The notes under the pieces were generated by a model, which worked only from the letters and a program-made list of their open reading frames with translations, did no database searches and had not been told where the DNA came from. From the NCBI RefSeq assembly GCF_000157895.3, contig NC_022663.1:3038001-3102000 (forward strand): a DNA stretch of 64,000 nt, written 5' to 3'. Shown in pieces: positions 50,625-59,459 of the stretch. The translations under genes and the position numbers were made by a program. The DNA comes from Mycobacterium kansasii ATCC 12478 (GTDB lineage: Bacteria; Actinomycetota; Actinomycetes; Mycobacteriales; Mycobacteriaceae). How positions within the stretch are numbered: position 1 is the first letter of the stretch; the number at the start of each line of letters is the position of its first letter.

Positions 50625-52403
50625 ATGAGCGAATACCTACTGGAGGCCGTGGACCGGCTGCCGTTCTCGACACCGGAAAAAGCCGGGCGCTACCGCACCG
50701 AGAACTACCAGGGCGCCACCGGTCTCAACTGGTACCTCACCGATCCCACGCTGCAGTTCAGCATGGCGTACTACCTGCAGCCCGACGAATTGGGGCTCGC
50801 CGAGCCTCATCTGATCCGCATCGGTGAGCTGATGGGCGGCCCGGTGACGCGTTGGGCCGAGGAGACCGACCGCAATCCCCCGCAGCTGGAACGCTACGAC
50901 CGGTGGGGCCATGACATCAGCCGGGTGGTGATGCCGGAATCGTTCACCCGGTCCAAGCGGGCCATTCTGGACGCCCAGCAAGCCTTGCGCGACGACTCCA
51001 AGCAGGCCGGCGTGAGCCCGTCGCTGCCACTGTTTGCTTCCAACTATCTGCTCAACCAAGCCGACATCGGGATGGCCTGCGCGCTGGGCACCGGCGGCAA
51101 CATGGTGCGGTCACTGGTGACGGCCTACGCGCCCCCCGACGTACGCGACTACGTCCTGGGAAAACTCAACTCCGGCGAGTGGGACGGCGAGGCGGCGCAA
51201 CTGATGACCGAGCGCACCGGCGGCTCGGACCTGGGCGCACTGGAAACCACAGCGACACGCTGTGGCGACGCCTGGCTGCTGAACGGCTTCAAATGGTTTG
51301 CCTCCAATTGCGCCGGTGAGGCGTTCGTGGTGCTGGCCAAACCCGAAGGCGCCCCCGACTCGACCCGGGGGGTGGCTTCCTTCCTGGTGTTGCGGACACG
51401 GCGGGACGGCTCCCGCAATGGCGTGCGCGTCCGGCGGCTGAAGGACAAGCTCGGTACCCGCTCGGTCGCCTCCGGCGAGATCGAGTTCGTCGACGCCGAA
51501 GCCTTTCTGCTGTCCGGCGAACCTCAGGCTGACTCCGGGCCGGCCGACGGCAAGGGCCTTGGCCGGATGATGGAACTGACCAACAAGTTACGGCTGGGCA
51601 CCGCCTCGTTCGCCGTCGGCAACGCGCGCCGTGCCCTGGTCGAGTCCCTGTGCTATACGCGCCAGCGGCGCGCGTTCGGCGAGGCGTTGGTCGACAAACC
51701 GTTGATCCGGCGCAAGCTGGCCGAGATGATCGTCGACGTCGAAGCCGCGCTGGCGCTGATTTTCGACGGCACCGGAGCCCCTAACCACCGTCAGCCCCAG
51801 GCGATTCGGCAACGTATCGCGGTGCCGGTGACCAAGCTGCGGGTGTGCCGGCTCGGGATAACCGCCGCGTCCGACGCGGTCGAGCTGCACGGCGGCAACG
51901 GCTACATCGAAACCTGGCCGGTAGCAAGGATTTTGCGCGACGCGCAGGTGAACACGATCTGGGAGGGTTCCGACAACATCCTGTGTCTGGACGTGCGCCG
52001 CGGCATGGAACAGTCGCGGGCGCACGAGCCGCTGCTGGCCCGCATGCGCGATGCGGTGTCGGTGTCCGACGACGACGAGACCACGCGCCTGGTATCGCGG
52101 CGCATCGAGGACCTCGACGCGGCGATCACGGCCTGGACGAAGCTCGACCGGGAGGTGGCCGAGGCGCGGCTGTTCCCGCTGGCCCAATTCATGGGCGATG
52201 TCTATGCCGGGGCGTTGCTCACCGAGCAGGCGGCGTGGGAGCGAGAAACCCGCGGAGCCGATCGCAAGGCGCTCGTCGCCCGGCTATACGCGCAGCGCTA
52301 TCTGGCCGATCGCAGCCCGCTGCGCGGGATTGACACCGAATCCGACGAAGCGCTGCAGCGCTTCGACCAACTGGTTGACGGTGCCTTCACGCATCGGTTG
52401 TGA
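50625..52403 (+). CDS. fadE35: Acyl-CoA dehydrogenase FadE35 (AidB-like)
   Basis: A 592-residue flavoprotein of the AidB/very-long-chain acyl-CoA dehydrogenase branch, corresponding to Rv3797. The N-terminal extension (NYQGATGLNWYLTDPTLQFSMAYYLQPDELGLAEPHL) is typical of AidB. FAD-binding segments are LMTERTGGSDLGALETTA and WLLNGFKWFASNCAGEAFVVLAKPEG, then LGTASFAVGNARRALVESLCYTRQRRAFGEAL and INTIWEGSDNI-like NTIWEGSDNILCLD. It lies beside the mycolate block and may act on a long acyl-CoA or in alkylation response; the substrate is unproven. ATG 50625. Confidence 0.9.
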   Translation: MSEYLLEAVDRLPFSTPEKAGRYRTENYQGATGLNWYLTDPTLQFSMAYYLQPDELGLAEPHLIRIGELMGGPVTRWAEETDRNPPQLERYDRWGHDISRVVMPESFTRSKRAILDAQQALRDDSKQAGVSPSLPLFASNYLLNQADIGMACALGTGGNMVRSLVTAYAPPDVRDYVLGKLNSGEWDGEAAQLMTERTGGSDLGALETTATRCGDAWLLNGFKWFASNCAGEAFVVLAKPEGAPDSTRGVASFLVLRTRRDGSRNGVRVRRLKDKLGTRSVASGEIEFVDAEAFLLSGEPQADSGPADGKGLGRMMELTNKLRLGTASFAVGNARRALVESLCYTRQRRAFGEALVDKPLIRRKLAEMIVDVEAALALIFDGTGAPNHRQPQAIRQRIAVPVTKLRVCRLGITAASDAVELHGGNGYIETWPVARILRDAQVNTIWEGSDNILCLDVRRGMEQSRAHEPLLARMRDAVSVSDDDETTRLVSRRIEDLDAAITAWTKLDREVAEARLFPLAQFMGDVYAGALLTEQAAWERETRGADRKALVARLYAQRYLADRSPLRGIDTESDEALQRFDQLVDGAFTHRL

Positions 52404-52481
52404 ACTGGCCGACGCTCATTCGGCGTGTGTGTCGCGTCGCCGGATTCACTGTCGGCGAACCATCGCCGCGGCCCCCCTGCA

Positions 52482-52539
52482 CGAGCAGACGCAGAATCGC
52501 CCAATTTCGGCGGAAATTGGGCGATTCTGCGTCTGCTCG
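52482..52539. repeat. Perfect inverted repeat, 27-bp arms and 4-nt loop
   Basis: Left arm 52482-52508 and right arm 52513-52539 are exact complements around GGCG. The arm contains GCAGACGCAGAATCGCCC. The element lies between the convergent fadE35 and accD4 genes, ten bases from the accD4 stop. The stem is far longer than needed for termination, so it may be a dispersed palindromic repeat that also terminates both transcripts. Confidence 0.9.
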
Positions 52540-52548
52540 GCACTAGAA

Positions 52549-54102
52549 CTAGACCGGGATTAGCCCGTGCTTGCGGCCCAAGCGTTGCCATTGCTGCTTG
52601 TCTCGCAGTATGTGCATCGACCGGCGCAGCAGCAGCCGGGTTTCGTGCGGGTCGATGACCGCGTCGATGAACCCGCGTTCGGCGGCGATCCATGGAATCG
52701 CCATGTTGAGATTGTAGTTCTCGATGAACGACTTCCGAATTGCCTGCGCTTCGGGCGCATTGGGGTCCGGGAAGCGTTTCATCAGCAGTTGCGCCGCCCC
52801 CTCGGCACCGATCACCGCAATGCGCGCGGTGGGCCAGGCGAAGTTAAAGTCGGCGGTCAGCTGCCTGGAACCCATCACTGCGTACGCGCCGCCGTAGGAC
52901 TTGCGGACCGTGATGGTCACCTTCGGCACGTCGGCTTCGACCACGGAGTACAGGAACCGGCCGCCGCGCTTGATGATGCCCCGCTTCTCCTCTTCGGCGC
53001 CCGGCAGAAATCCGGGGGTGTCCACCACGAACACCAGCGGGATCTGGAACGAATCACAGAACCTGATGAACCGCGCCGCCTTGTCGGAAGCCTCGTTGTC
53101 GATGGCCCCGGACATGTGCATGGGCTGGTTGGCGATCACGCCCACCGGTCGCCCGTCGACTCGGGCGTACCCGGTGATGATGGCCGGCCCGTGCTGGGCG
53201 GCGACGTCCAGGAAGTCGCCGTCGTCGAAGATGCGCAGCAGGATCTCGTGCATGTCGTAGGCCGCGTTGTCGGAGTCCGGCACGATCGAGTCGAGTTCCA
53301 GGTCGGTCGGGGTGATCTCCGGTTCCAGCCCGGGATTGATGGCCGGCGGCTTGCCGAAGCAGTTGGACGGCAAAAACGACAGGAAGTCGCGCACGTACTG
53401 GAACGCCTCGGCTTCGGAGTTCACCACGTGGTGGATGTTGCCGTAGCGGGCCTGCGCGTCGGAGCCGCCGAGTTCGTCGAGGGTGACGTCCTCGCCGGTG
53501 ACCTCACGGATCACGTCGGGTCCGGTGACGAAGAAGTAGCCCTGGTCACGCACCGAGACCAGCAGGTCGTCCTGGATCGGCGAATAGACCGCTCCCCCGG
53601 CGCACTTGCCGAAGATAAGGGAGATCTGCGGCACCACCCCGGACAGTGCCTCGTGACGTTGGCCCAGCTCGGCGTACCACGCCAGCGAGGTGACCGCGTC
53701 CTGGATGCGGGCGCCGCCGGAGTCCTGGATGCCGACGATCGGGCAACCGACCATCGCGCACCACTCCATCAACCGGGCCACCTTGCGGCCGAACATCTCC
53801 CCGACCGTGCCGCCGAACACCGTCTGGTCATGCGAGAACACCCCGACCGGGCGGCCGTCGATCAGGCCGTGCCCGGTGACCACCCCGTCGCCGTAGAGCG
53901 CGTTGGGGTCGCCCGGAGTGCGGCACAACGCCCCGATCTCGAAGAAGGTGCCCGGGTCCACCAGGTCATACACGCGGGCGCGGGCACTGGGAATGCCCTT
54001 CTTGTCGCGCTTGGCGGCGGCCTTCTCACCGCCGGGCTCCTTGGCAAGCTCCAGCTTTTCGCGTAGTTCGGCCAGCAGCTCGGCGGTGGTCTTCGTGCTC
54101 AC
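52549..54102 (-). CDS. accD4: Acyl-CoA carboxylase beta subunit AccD4
   Basis: A 517-residue carboxyltransferase that, in complex with AccA3 and partner subunits, carboxylates the C24-C26 acyl-CoA used by Pks13. The N-half crotonase fold carries RARVYDLVDPGTFFEIGAL, VFSHDQTVFGGTVGEMFGRKVARLMEW, GIQDSGGARIQDAV and FGKCAGGAVYSPIQDD. The C-half has GVIANQPMHMSGAID, FVVDTPGFLPGAEEEKRGIIKRGGRFL and RKSYGGAYAVMGSRQL. The GTG at 54102 immediately follows the pks13 TAA, so the genes are translationally coupled. Confidence 0.95.
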   Translation of the reverse strand: MSTKTTAELLAELREKLELAKEPGGEKAAAKRDKKGIPSARARVYDLVDPGTFFEIGALCRTPGDPNALYGDGVVTGHGLIDGRPVGVFSHDQTVFGGTVGEMFGRKVARLMEWCAMVGCPIVGIQDSGGARIQDAVTSLAWYAELGQRHEALSGVVPQISLIFGKCAGGAVYSPIQDDLLVSVRDQGYFFVTGPDVIREVTGEDVTLDELGGSDAQARYGNIHHVVNSEAEAFQYVRDFLSFLPSNCFGKPPAINPGLEPEITPTDLELDSIVPDSDNAAYDMHEILLRIFDDGDFLDVAAQHGPAIITGYARVDGRPVGVIANQPMHMSGAIDNEASDKAARFIRFCDSFQIPLVFVVDTPGFLPGAEEEKRGIIKRGGRFLYSVVEADVPKVTITVRKSYGGAYAVMGSRQLTADFNFAWPTARIAVIGAEGAAQLLMKRFPDPNAPEAQAIRKSFIENYNLNMAIPWIAAERGFIDAVIDPHETRLLLRRSMHILRDKQQWQRLGRKHGLIPV

Positions 54103-57100
54103 TTAGGGGGCCCTCTGTTCAGCCTCGACGTTGCCTAACGCGCGGCTCATGTGCTCGCCCACCTTGGCGATGATCGGCTCGTCGATGGCCTGGATGTGCT
54201 CACCACCGATCGGCACGACCTCGAGGTCGGAGACGTACTCGCCCCAACCGCCGTCCGGCTGGCGAACGGCATAGCGCGGCTCGAACATGATCGCGTCGTC
54301 ATGGTATCGGTCGGCCATGTAGAGGGTGACATGCCCGTCGTAGGGCTGGATCTGCGCGGTGTCGATCGCGCGGTTGTCCAGGTACGACGTGCGCTGGTGC
54401 TCGATGATCCCGGCCGGGATCTGCACGCCGGACTCCCGCACGGCGTCGAGCACGAACCGGACCTGGCCCTCGTCGTCGAGTTCCTCGAGCTGCTCGTACG
54501 GGATCGCCGGGATGGTGACGTTGAACGTCTTCTCGGCGAAGCGGGCGTAGCGGTCCCAGCGCTTGCGGATCTCCTCCTTGGTCTGCGGGATCTCCTCGCC
54601 GGCCCGCACGGCATCGATCAGGCCGACGAACGCGACGTCCTTGCCCAGCCGCTTGAGCCCGATCGCGCAGGCGTAGGCCAGCACCCCGCCCAGCGACCAG
54701 CCGACCAGAATGTAGGGCCCGTCGCCCTGCATCTCGACCAGCTTCGGAACATACTGCGCGGCACGCTCTTCGATGGTCCCCTCGACCCGCTCGAAGCCGT
54801 ACATCGGGGTGTCCGCCGGCAGCCGGTTGAGCAACGGCTCGTACACCACGGTCGAGCCGCCGGCCGGATGGAACACGAACACCGGCGGCTTGGTGCTGCC
54901 CTCCGGCCGGGCCCGCAGCGTACGGACAAACCCGTCGATCGTGCCGGCCTCCAGGTAAGCGCGCACCTTGTCGGCCAGCTCCTCGATGTTGGCCGACATC
55001 AGCACGTCCTCGGCGGTGATCGGGCCTTCGGCACGCTCGGCAAGCCGTTGGGCCATCTTGGCGGCGGCGGCATCGTCCAGCTTGGGCAGCGGGTTGAAAA
55101 TGCCGCCCGGTGATTTGCCGGTGACGATCGCCCAGGTGGCAAAGGTGACCCGCTCGGCCGCATCACGCGGCGGCACGTCGGCGTTGAGCGCCTTGGCGAC
55201 GGCCTCGGAGTTCAGCGCCTCCGCGGCACCTTTGAGGTTCGGCTGCCCGTTACCCGAGGGACCCGACGGGCCCGCCGGATCCGTCGGCGGCGGCGGGACA
55301 GGAACCTCCGATCCCGGCGGTGCTTGGGTTTCCGGTTCGGCCTGCGGGTCGGGCGCCGGCGCAGTCACCGTCGAAACCGTTGCACCACTGAGCAATTCGG
55401 CCTGCGCCCGGGCGATCTCCTCGGCGGTCTGCGTCTTCTGGTACTCGCTGAGCTGCGTCACCTCGTCGCGGTGCTCGACGGCGTACTCGATCAGCTTCTC
55501 GACGTTGTAGAGGTTGGCGTCACGCACCGCCGTCAACTGAATCGGCGGCAGGTCGAAGTCGTATTCGACGCGGTTCTTGATCCGTACCGCCATCAGTGAG
55601 TCGAGCCCGAGCTCGATCAGCGGCACCTCCCACGGCAGGTCCTCGGGCTCGTAGCCCATCGCCGACCCGACGATCAGGCCCAGCCGATCCGCGATGGTCT
55701 CACCGGAATCCGGCGACCACCTGCCCACGTCGGAGGGCAGATAGCGGGTGGTCAGGCTGTCGGTCAGCGTGTCGGCCTCCGGCTCCTCGGGCGCTTGAGG
55801 CACCTGCGGCACCACCGGCGCCGCGGCCGCGATCGCCGTGCCGGCCCCGACGGCGGCAGGCAACACCGACTCCGAGCCGGACCGCGCCACCAAGGCGTCG
55901 TAGACCAGCGTGAACGACTCGTCGATGCGGGCGTGCACCTGAACCGACGCGCCACCGGGATGCCGCGTCATCGTCGTCACCAGCCGGGCGCCCTCGCCGG
56001 GCACCGCACGCTGCTCGGCGGCCGTCAGCTGAGCGTCGGAAAGCACTTGGGCCGCAGCGGCTCTCACCAACGCCGCGAGGTCGGTCTGGCCGTTTCGCGG
56101 CGCGTACTCCCACACGTGGCGGCCGTCCGGCAGCGCGACATGGTTGCCCGGCATGATCACCGAGGCGTCGCCGGAGAAGTGCGCGTCGAGCCAGTGCTCC
56201 TTGCGCTTGAACCGGGTCGGCGGGATGTCGGCGAAATCTTCGGGGCCCGTGGCACGGCTGAAGAGCGTCCAGATGTCCAGGTCGTGGCCGTACACGTAGA
56301 GCTGGGCCATGGTCGAGATCATCGACTCGACCTCGTCCTGCTTGCGGGCCAGCGTCGGGATCAGCTGGGCGTCATGCAGACCGGCGGCGGCCGTGGTCAA
56401 ACCAACCTGCATCAGCGCGACCGGGTTGGGCGCCAATTCCAGGAACGTGGTGTGCCCGCTGTCGACGGCGTTGCGGATTCCGTGGGTGAAGTAGACGGAA
56501 TGCCGCAGCCCCTTCTTCCAGTACTCGACGTCGTGGACGGGCTCGCTGCCCGGCTTGATGTAGCTGCCCTCGTGCACCGTCGAGAAGATCCCGCAGGTCG
56601 GACTCATCGCCTTGATGCCCTGCAGCTCGGCGGACAGCTCACCGAGCAGCGGATCCATCTGCTGAGTGTGGCTGGCGCCCTTGGTCTGGAACTTGCGGGC
56701 GAACTTGCCCTCGGCTTCGGCGCGGGCGATGATCGCGTCCACCTGCTCAGGCGGGCCGCCGATGACCGTCTGGGTGGGTGCGGCGTAGACGCACACCTCC
56801 AGATCGGGAAAGGCCTCAGACTCCTTAAACACCGTCTTGATCTCGTCAGCGGAGTACTCCACCAGCGCCATCAACCGGATGTACTCGCCGAACAGCATCG
56901 CCTCGCCCTCGCCCATCAGATGCGAGCGGGAGCAGATGGTGCGGGTGGCGTCGCGCAGCGACAGGCCGCCGGCGAAGTACGCCGACGCCGCCTCGCCCAG
57001 CGACTGCCCGACCACCGCGGCCGGCTTGGCGCCATGATGCTTGAGCAGCTCACCCAGGGCGATCTGGATCGCGAAGATGGTGACCTGGGTGGTCTCGATC

Positions 57101-59436
57101 CCGTAGTCCTGCGAGTCGTCCAGGATCAGCTCGAGCACCGAATATCCCAGCTCGTCCTGGACCAGCGCGTCGACCTTTTCGATCCACTCGGCGAACACCG
57201 GATTGCGCAGGTACAGGCTCTTGCCCATCTTGCGGTGCTGCGCGCCGAACCCGGCCAGCACCCACACCGGGCCGTTGGTCACCGGCCCGTCGACGCTGAA
57301 CACATTCGGCGCCTGCTTGCCGGCGGCAATTGCCCGCAGCCCCTTGATCGCTTCCTCGTGATTGTGGGCCAGCACCACCGCGCGGGAGCGGCCGTGGTTG
57401 CGTCGCGACAACGACCGCCCGATCGACTCCAGCGACGACGCCTGGCCCGCGGGGCTTTCCATCCAGTCGGCCAGCTCGGCGGCGGCGGCCTTCTTACGCG
57501 AGGTCAGGAACGCCGACACGGCCAGCGGGATCAAAGGCGGGCTAACCTCTTGTGTCGCAAGCTCTTCCAGCGCGGCCTGCTTGAGCCGCAGCGCTTCTTC
57601 GGTGACGCCCGGCAGTTCGGGCTCTTCGTCTTCGGCCGCGCCACTTCCCGAGGGGGCGTCGGTGATGATATTGCCGAAGTCGTCGAACCGCAGCGCGTGG
57701 CCTTCCAGCGCGGGCGCATCGGACGGTGCCACCTCGGCGGGCGCCGCCGGCTCGGGCTCGGGTTCCCGCGCCTCCTTCTCCACCACGTCACGCGGCAAGA
57801 CCTCACGCACGACCACGTGCGCGTTGGCGCCGCCGAAGCCGAAGCTCGACACCCCGGCCACCGCGTAGCCGCCGTAGCGCGGCCAGTCGGTCACCGTGTC
57901 GATCACCTTCAGCCGCATGGCGTCGAAGTCGATGTAGGGGCTGGGCCCGGCGAAATTGATCGACGGCGGCAGCTTGTCATGCTGCAGGGCCAACACCACC
58001 TTGGCCATGCTGGCCGCACCCGCGGCCGACTCCAGGTGTCCCACATTGGTTTTCACCGCGCCCAGCAGCGCCGGACGGTCGGCGGGCCGGCCCTTGCCGA
58101 CGACCCGGCCCAGCGCCTCGGCCTCGATCGGGTCACCGAGGACGGTGCCGGTGCCGTGCGCCTCGACGTAGTCGACGGTGCGCGGGTCGATCCCGGCGTC
58201 CTTGTAGGCCCGGCGCAGCACGTCGGCCTGGGCGTCCTGGTTGGGCGCGATCAGGCCGTTGGACCGGCCGTCGTGATTCACAGCGCTGCCGGCGATCACG
58301 GCCAGGATCTGGTCGCCGTCGCGGCGGGCGTCGTCGACGCGCTTGAGCACCAGCATGCCGCCGCCCTCGGAGCGGGTGTAGCCGTCGGCGTCGGAGGAGA
58401 ACGACTTGATCCGCCCGTCGGGGGCCAGCACCTGCCCGATCTCGTCGAAACCCAGCGTCACCACGGGGGTGATCAGCGCGTTGACCCCGCCGGCCACCGC
58501 CACGTCGCATTCGCCGTTGCGCAGGGCCTGCACCGCCTGATGGGTGGCCACCAGCGAGCTCGAGCATGCGGTGTCGACCGCGACCGACGGCCCGCGGAAG
58601 TCGTAGAAGTAGGACACCCGGTTGGCGATGATCGAGGTTGCGGTGCCGGTGATCGCGTACGGGTGGGCGACCGTCGGGTCGGATACCGCCAGGAAGCTGT
58701 AGTCGTTGTTGGAGACACCGACGTACACGCCGACGGCCCCGCCGCGCAGGCTCGACGCCGGGATGCGAGCGTGTTCGAGCGCCTCCCAGGTCAGCTCCAG
58801 CGCCATCCGCTGCTGCGGGTCGATGTTGTCGGCCTCCGTCTTGGCCACCGCGAAGAACTCCGAGTCGAAACCCTTGATGTCCTTCAGATAGCCGCCGCGG
58901 GTGCGCGCCGCCTTGACCCGCTCGGCCAGCCGGGGCTCCTCGAGGAACTCCGTCCAGCGGCCCTCGGGCAGGTCGGTGATGGCGTCGCGGCCTTCCAGCA
59001 GCGCCTGCCAGGTTTCGTCGGGAGTGTTCATGTCGCCGGGCAGCCGGGTGGACAGGCCCACGATCGCGATGTCCACCCGCTCGGCGGGGCCGTTGCGGGT
59101 CCAGTCGGTGACGTCGACGCCGTCATCAGCCGTTTCGGGTTCGCCCTCGATGATCCGGGTGGCCAGCGACTCGATGGTCGGATGCTGGAACGCCACCGCA
59201 ACCGACAGCGTGACGCCGGTCAGATCTTCGATATCGGCCGCCATCGCCACAGCATCGCGCGACGACAAGCCCAACTCCACCATCGGCACCGATTCGTCGA
59301 TCGAGTCCGGCGACTTCCCGACCGCCTTGCCCACCCAGTTGCGCAGCCACTGCCGCATCTCAGGGACCGTCATCTCAGTCCCGCCGGCGGGCGGCTTCTC
59401 CGGGTCGTTCGCCTGGGATACGTCTATGTCAGCCAT
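54103..59436 (-). CDS. pks13: Polyketide synthase Pks13 (mycolic acid condensase)
   Basis: A 1777-residue type I synthase that condenses meromycoloyl-AMP (from FadD32) with a carboxyacyl-CoA (from AccD4) to a beta-ketoester and transfers it to trehalose. Domains: N-terminal ACP (attachment Ser S59, LGLSSRDAV), KS about 110-540 with catalytic C291 (DTACSSS) and the HGTGT/NVGH histidines, AT with S812 (GQSLGEA), C-terminal ACP with S1280 (LGLDSLMAVR), a Pro-rich linker about 1345-1390, and a thioesterase with S1581 (GWSLGG). All catalytic residues seen are intact. ATG 59436 follows AAAGG; the frame upstream is antisense-like read through the fadD32 end. It is about 44 residues longer than H37Rv Pks13, probably in linkers. 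Confidence 0.96.
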   Translation of the reverse strand: MADIDVSQANDPEKPPAGGTEMTVPEMRQWLRNWVGKAVGKSPDSIDESVPMVELGLSSRDAVAMAADIEDLTGVTLSVAVAFQHPTIESLATRIIEGEPETADDGVDVTDWTRNGPAERVDIAIVGLSTRLPGDMNTPDETWQALLEGRDAITDLPEGRWTEFLEEPRLAERVKAARTRGGYLKDIKGFDSEFFAVAKTEADNIDPQQRMALELTWEALEHARIPASSLRGGAVGVYVGVSNNDYSFLAVSDPTVAHPYAITGTATSIIANRVSYFYDFRGPSVAVDTACSSSLVATHQAVQALRNGECDVAVAGGVNALITPVVTLGFDEIGQVLAPDGRIKSFSSDADGYTRSEGGGMLVLKRVDDARRDGDQILAVIAGSAVNHDGRSNGLIAPNQDAQADVLRRAYKDAGIDPRTVDYVEAHGTGTVLGDPIEAEALGRVVGKGRPADRPALLGAVKTNVGHLESAAGAASMAKVVLALQHDKLPPSINFAGPSPYIDFDAMRLKVIDTVTDWPRYGGYAVAGVSSFGFGGANAHVVVREVLPRDVVEKEAREPEPEPAAPAEVAPSDAPALEGHALRFDDFGNIITDAPSGSGAAEDEEPELPGVTEEALRLKQAALEELATQEVSPPLIPLAVSAFLTSRKKAAAAELADWMESPAGQASSLESIGRSLSRRNHGRSRAVVLAHNHEEAIKGLRAIAAGKQAPNVFSVDGPVTNGPVWVLAGFGAQHRKMGKSLYLRNPVFAEWIEKVDALVQDELGYSVLELILDDSQDYGIETTQVTIFAIQIALGELLKHHGAKPAAVVGQSLGEAASAYFAGGLSLRDATRTICSRSHLMGEGEAMLFGEYIRLMALVEYSADEIKTVFKESEAFPDLEVCVYAAPTQTVIGGPPEQVDAIIARAEAEGKFARKFQTKGASHTQQMDPLLGELSAELQGIKAMSPTCGIFSTVHEGSYIKPGSEPVHDVEYWKKGLRHSVYFTHGIRNAVDSGHTTFLELAPNPVALMQVGLTTAAAGLHDAQLIPTLARKQDEVESMISTMAQLYVYGHDLDIWTLFSRATGPEDFADIPPTRFKRKEHWLDAHFSGDASVIMPGNHVALPDGRHVWEYAPRNGQTDLAALVRAAAAQVLSDAQLTAAEQRAVPGEGARLVTTMTRHPGGASVQVHARIDESFTLVYDALVARSGSESVLPAAVGAGTAIAAAAPVVPQVPQAPEEPEADTLTDSLTTRYLPSDVGRWSPDSGETIADRLGLIVGSAMGYEPEDLPWEVPLIELGLDSLMAVRIKNRVEYDFDLPPIQLTAVRDANLYNVEKLIEYAVEHRDEVTQLSEYQKTQTAEEIARAQAELLSGATVSTVTAPAPDPQAEPETQAPPGSEVPVPPPPTDPAGPSGPSGNGQPNLKGAAEALNSEAVAKALNADVPPRDAAERVTFATWAIVTGKSPGGIFNPLPKLDDAAAAKMAQRLAERAEGPITAEDVLMSANIEELADKVRAYLEAGTIDGFVRTLRARPEGSTKPPVFVFHPAGGSTVVYEPLLNRLPADTPMYGFERVEGTIEERAAQYVPKLVEMQGDGPYILVGWSLGGVLAYACAIGLKRLGKDVAFVGLIDAVRAGEEIPQTKEEIRKRWDRYARFAEKTFNVTIPAIPYEQLEELDDEGQVRFVLDAVRESGVQIPAGIIEHQRTSYLDNRAIDTAQIQPYDGHVTLYMADRYHDDAIMFEPRYAVRQPDGGWGEYVSDLEVVPIGGEHIQAIDEPIIAKVGEHMSRALGNVEAEQRAP

Positions 59437-59459
59437 GGCTACCTTTGTGGTTCTGGGGC

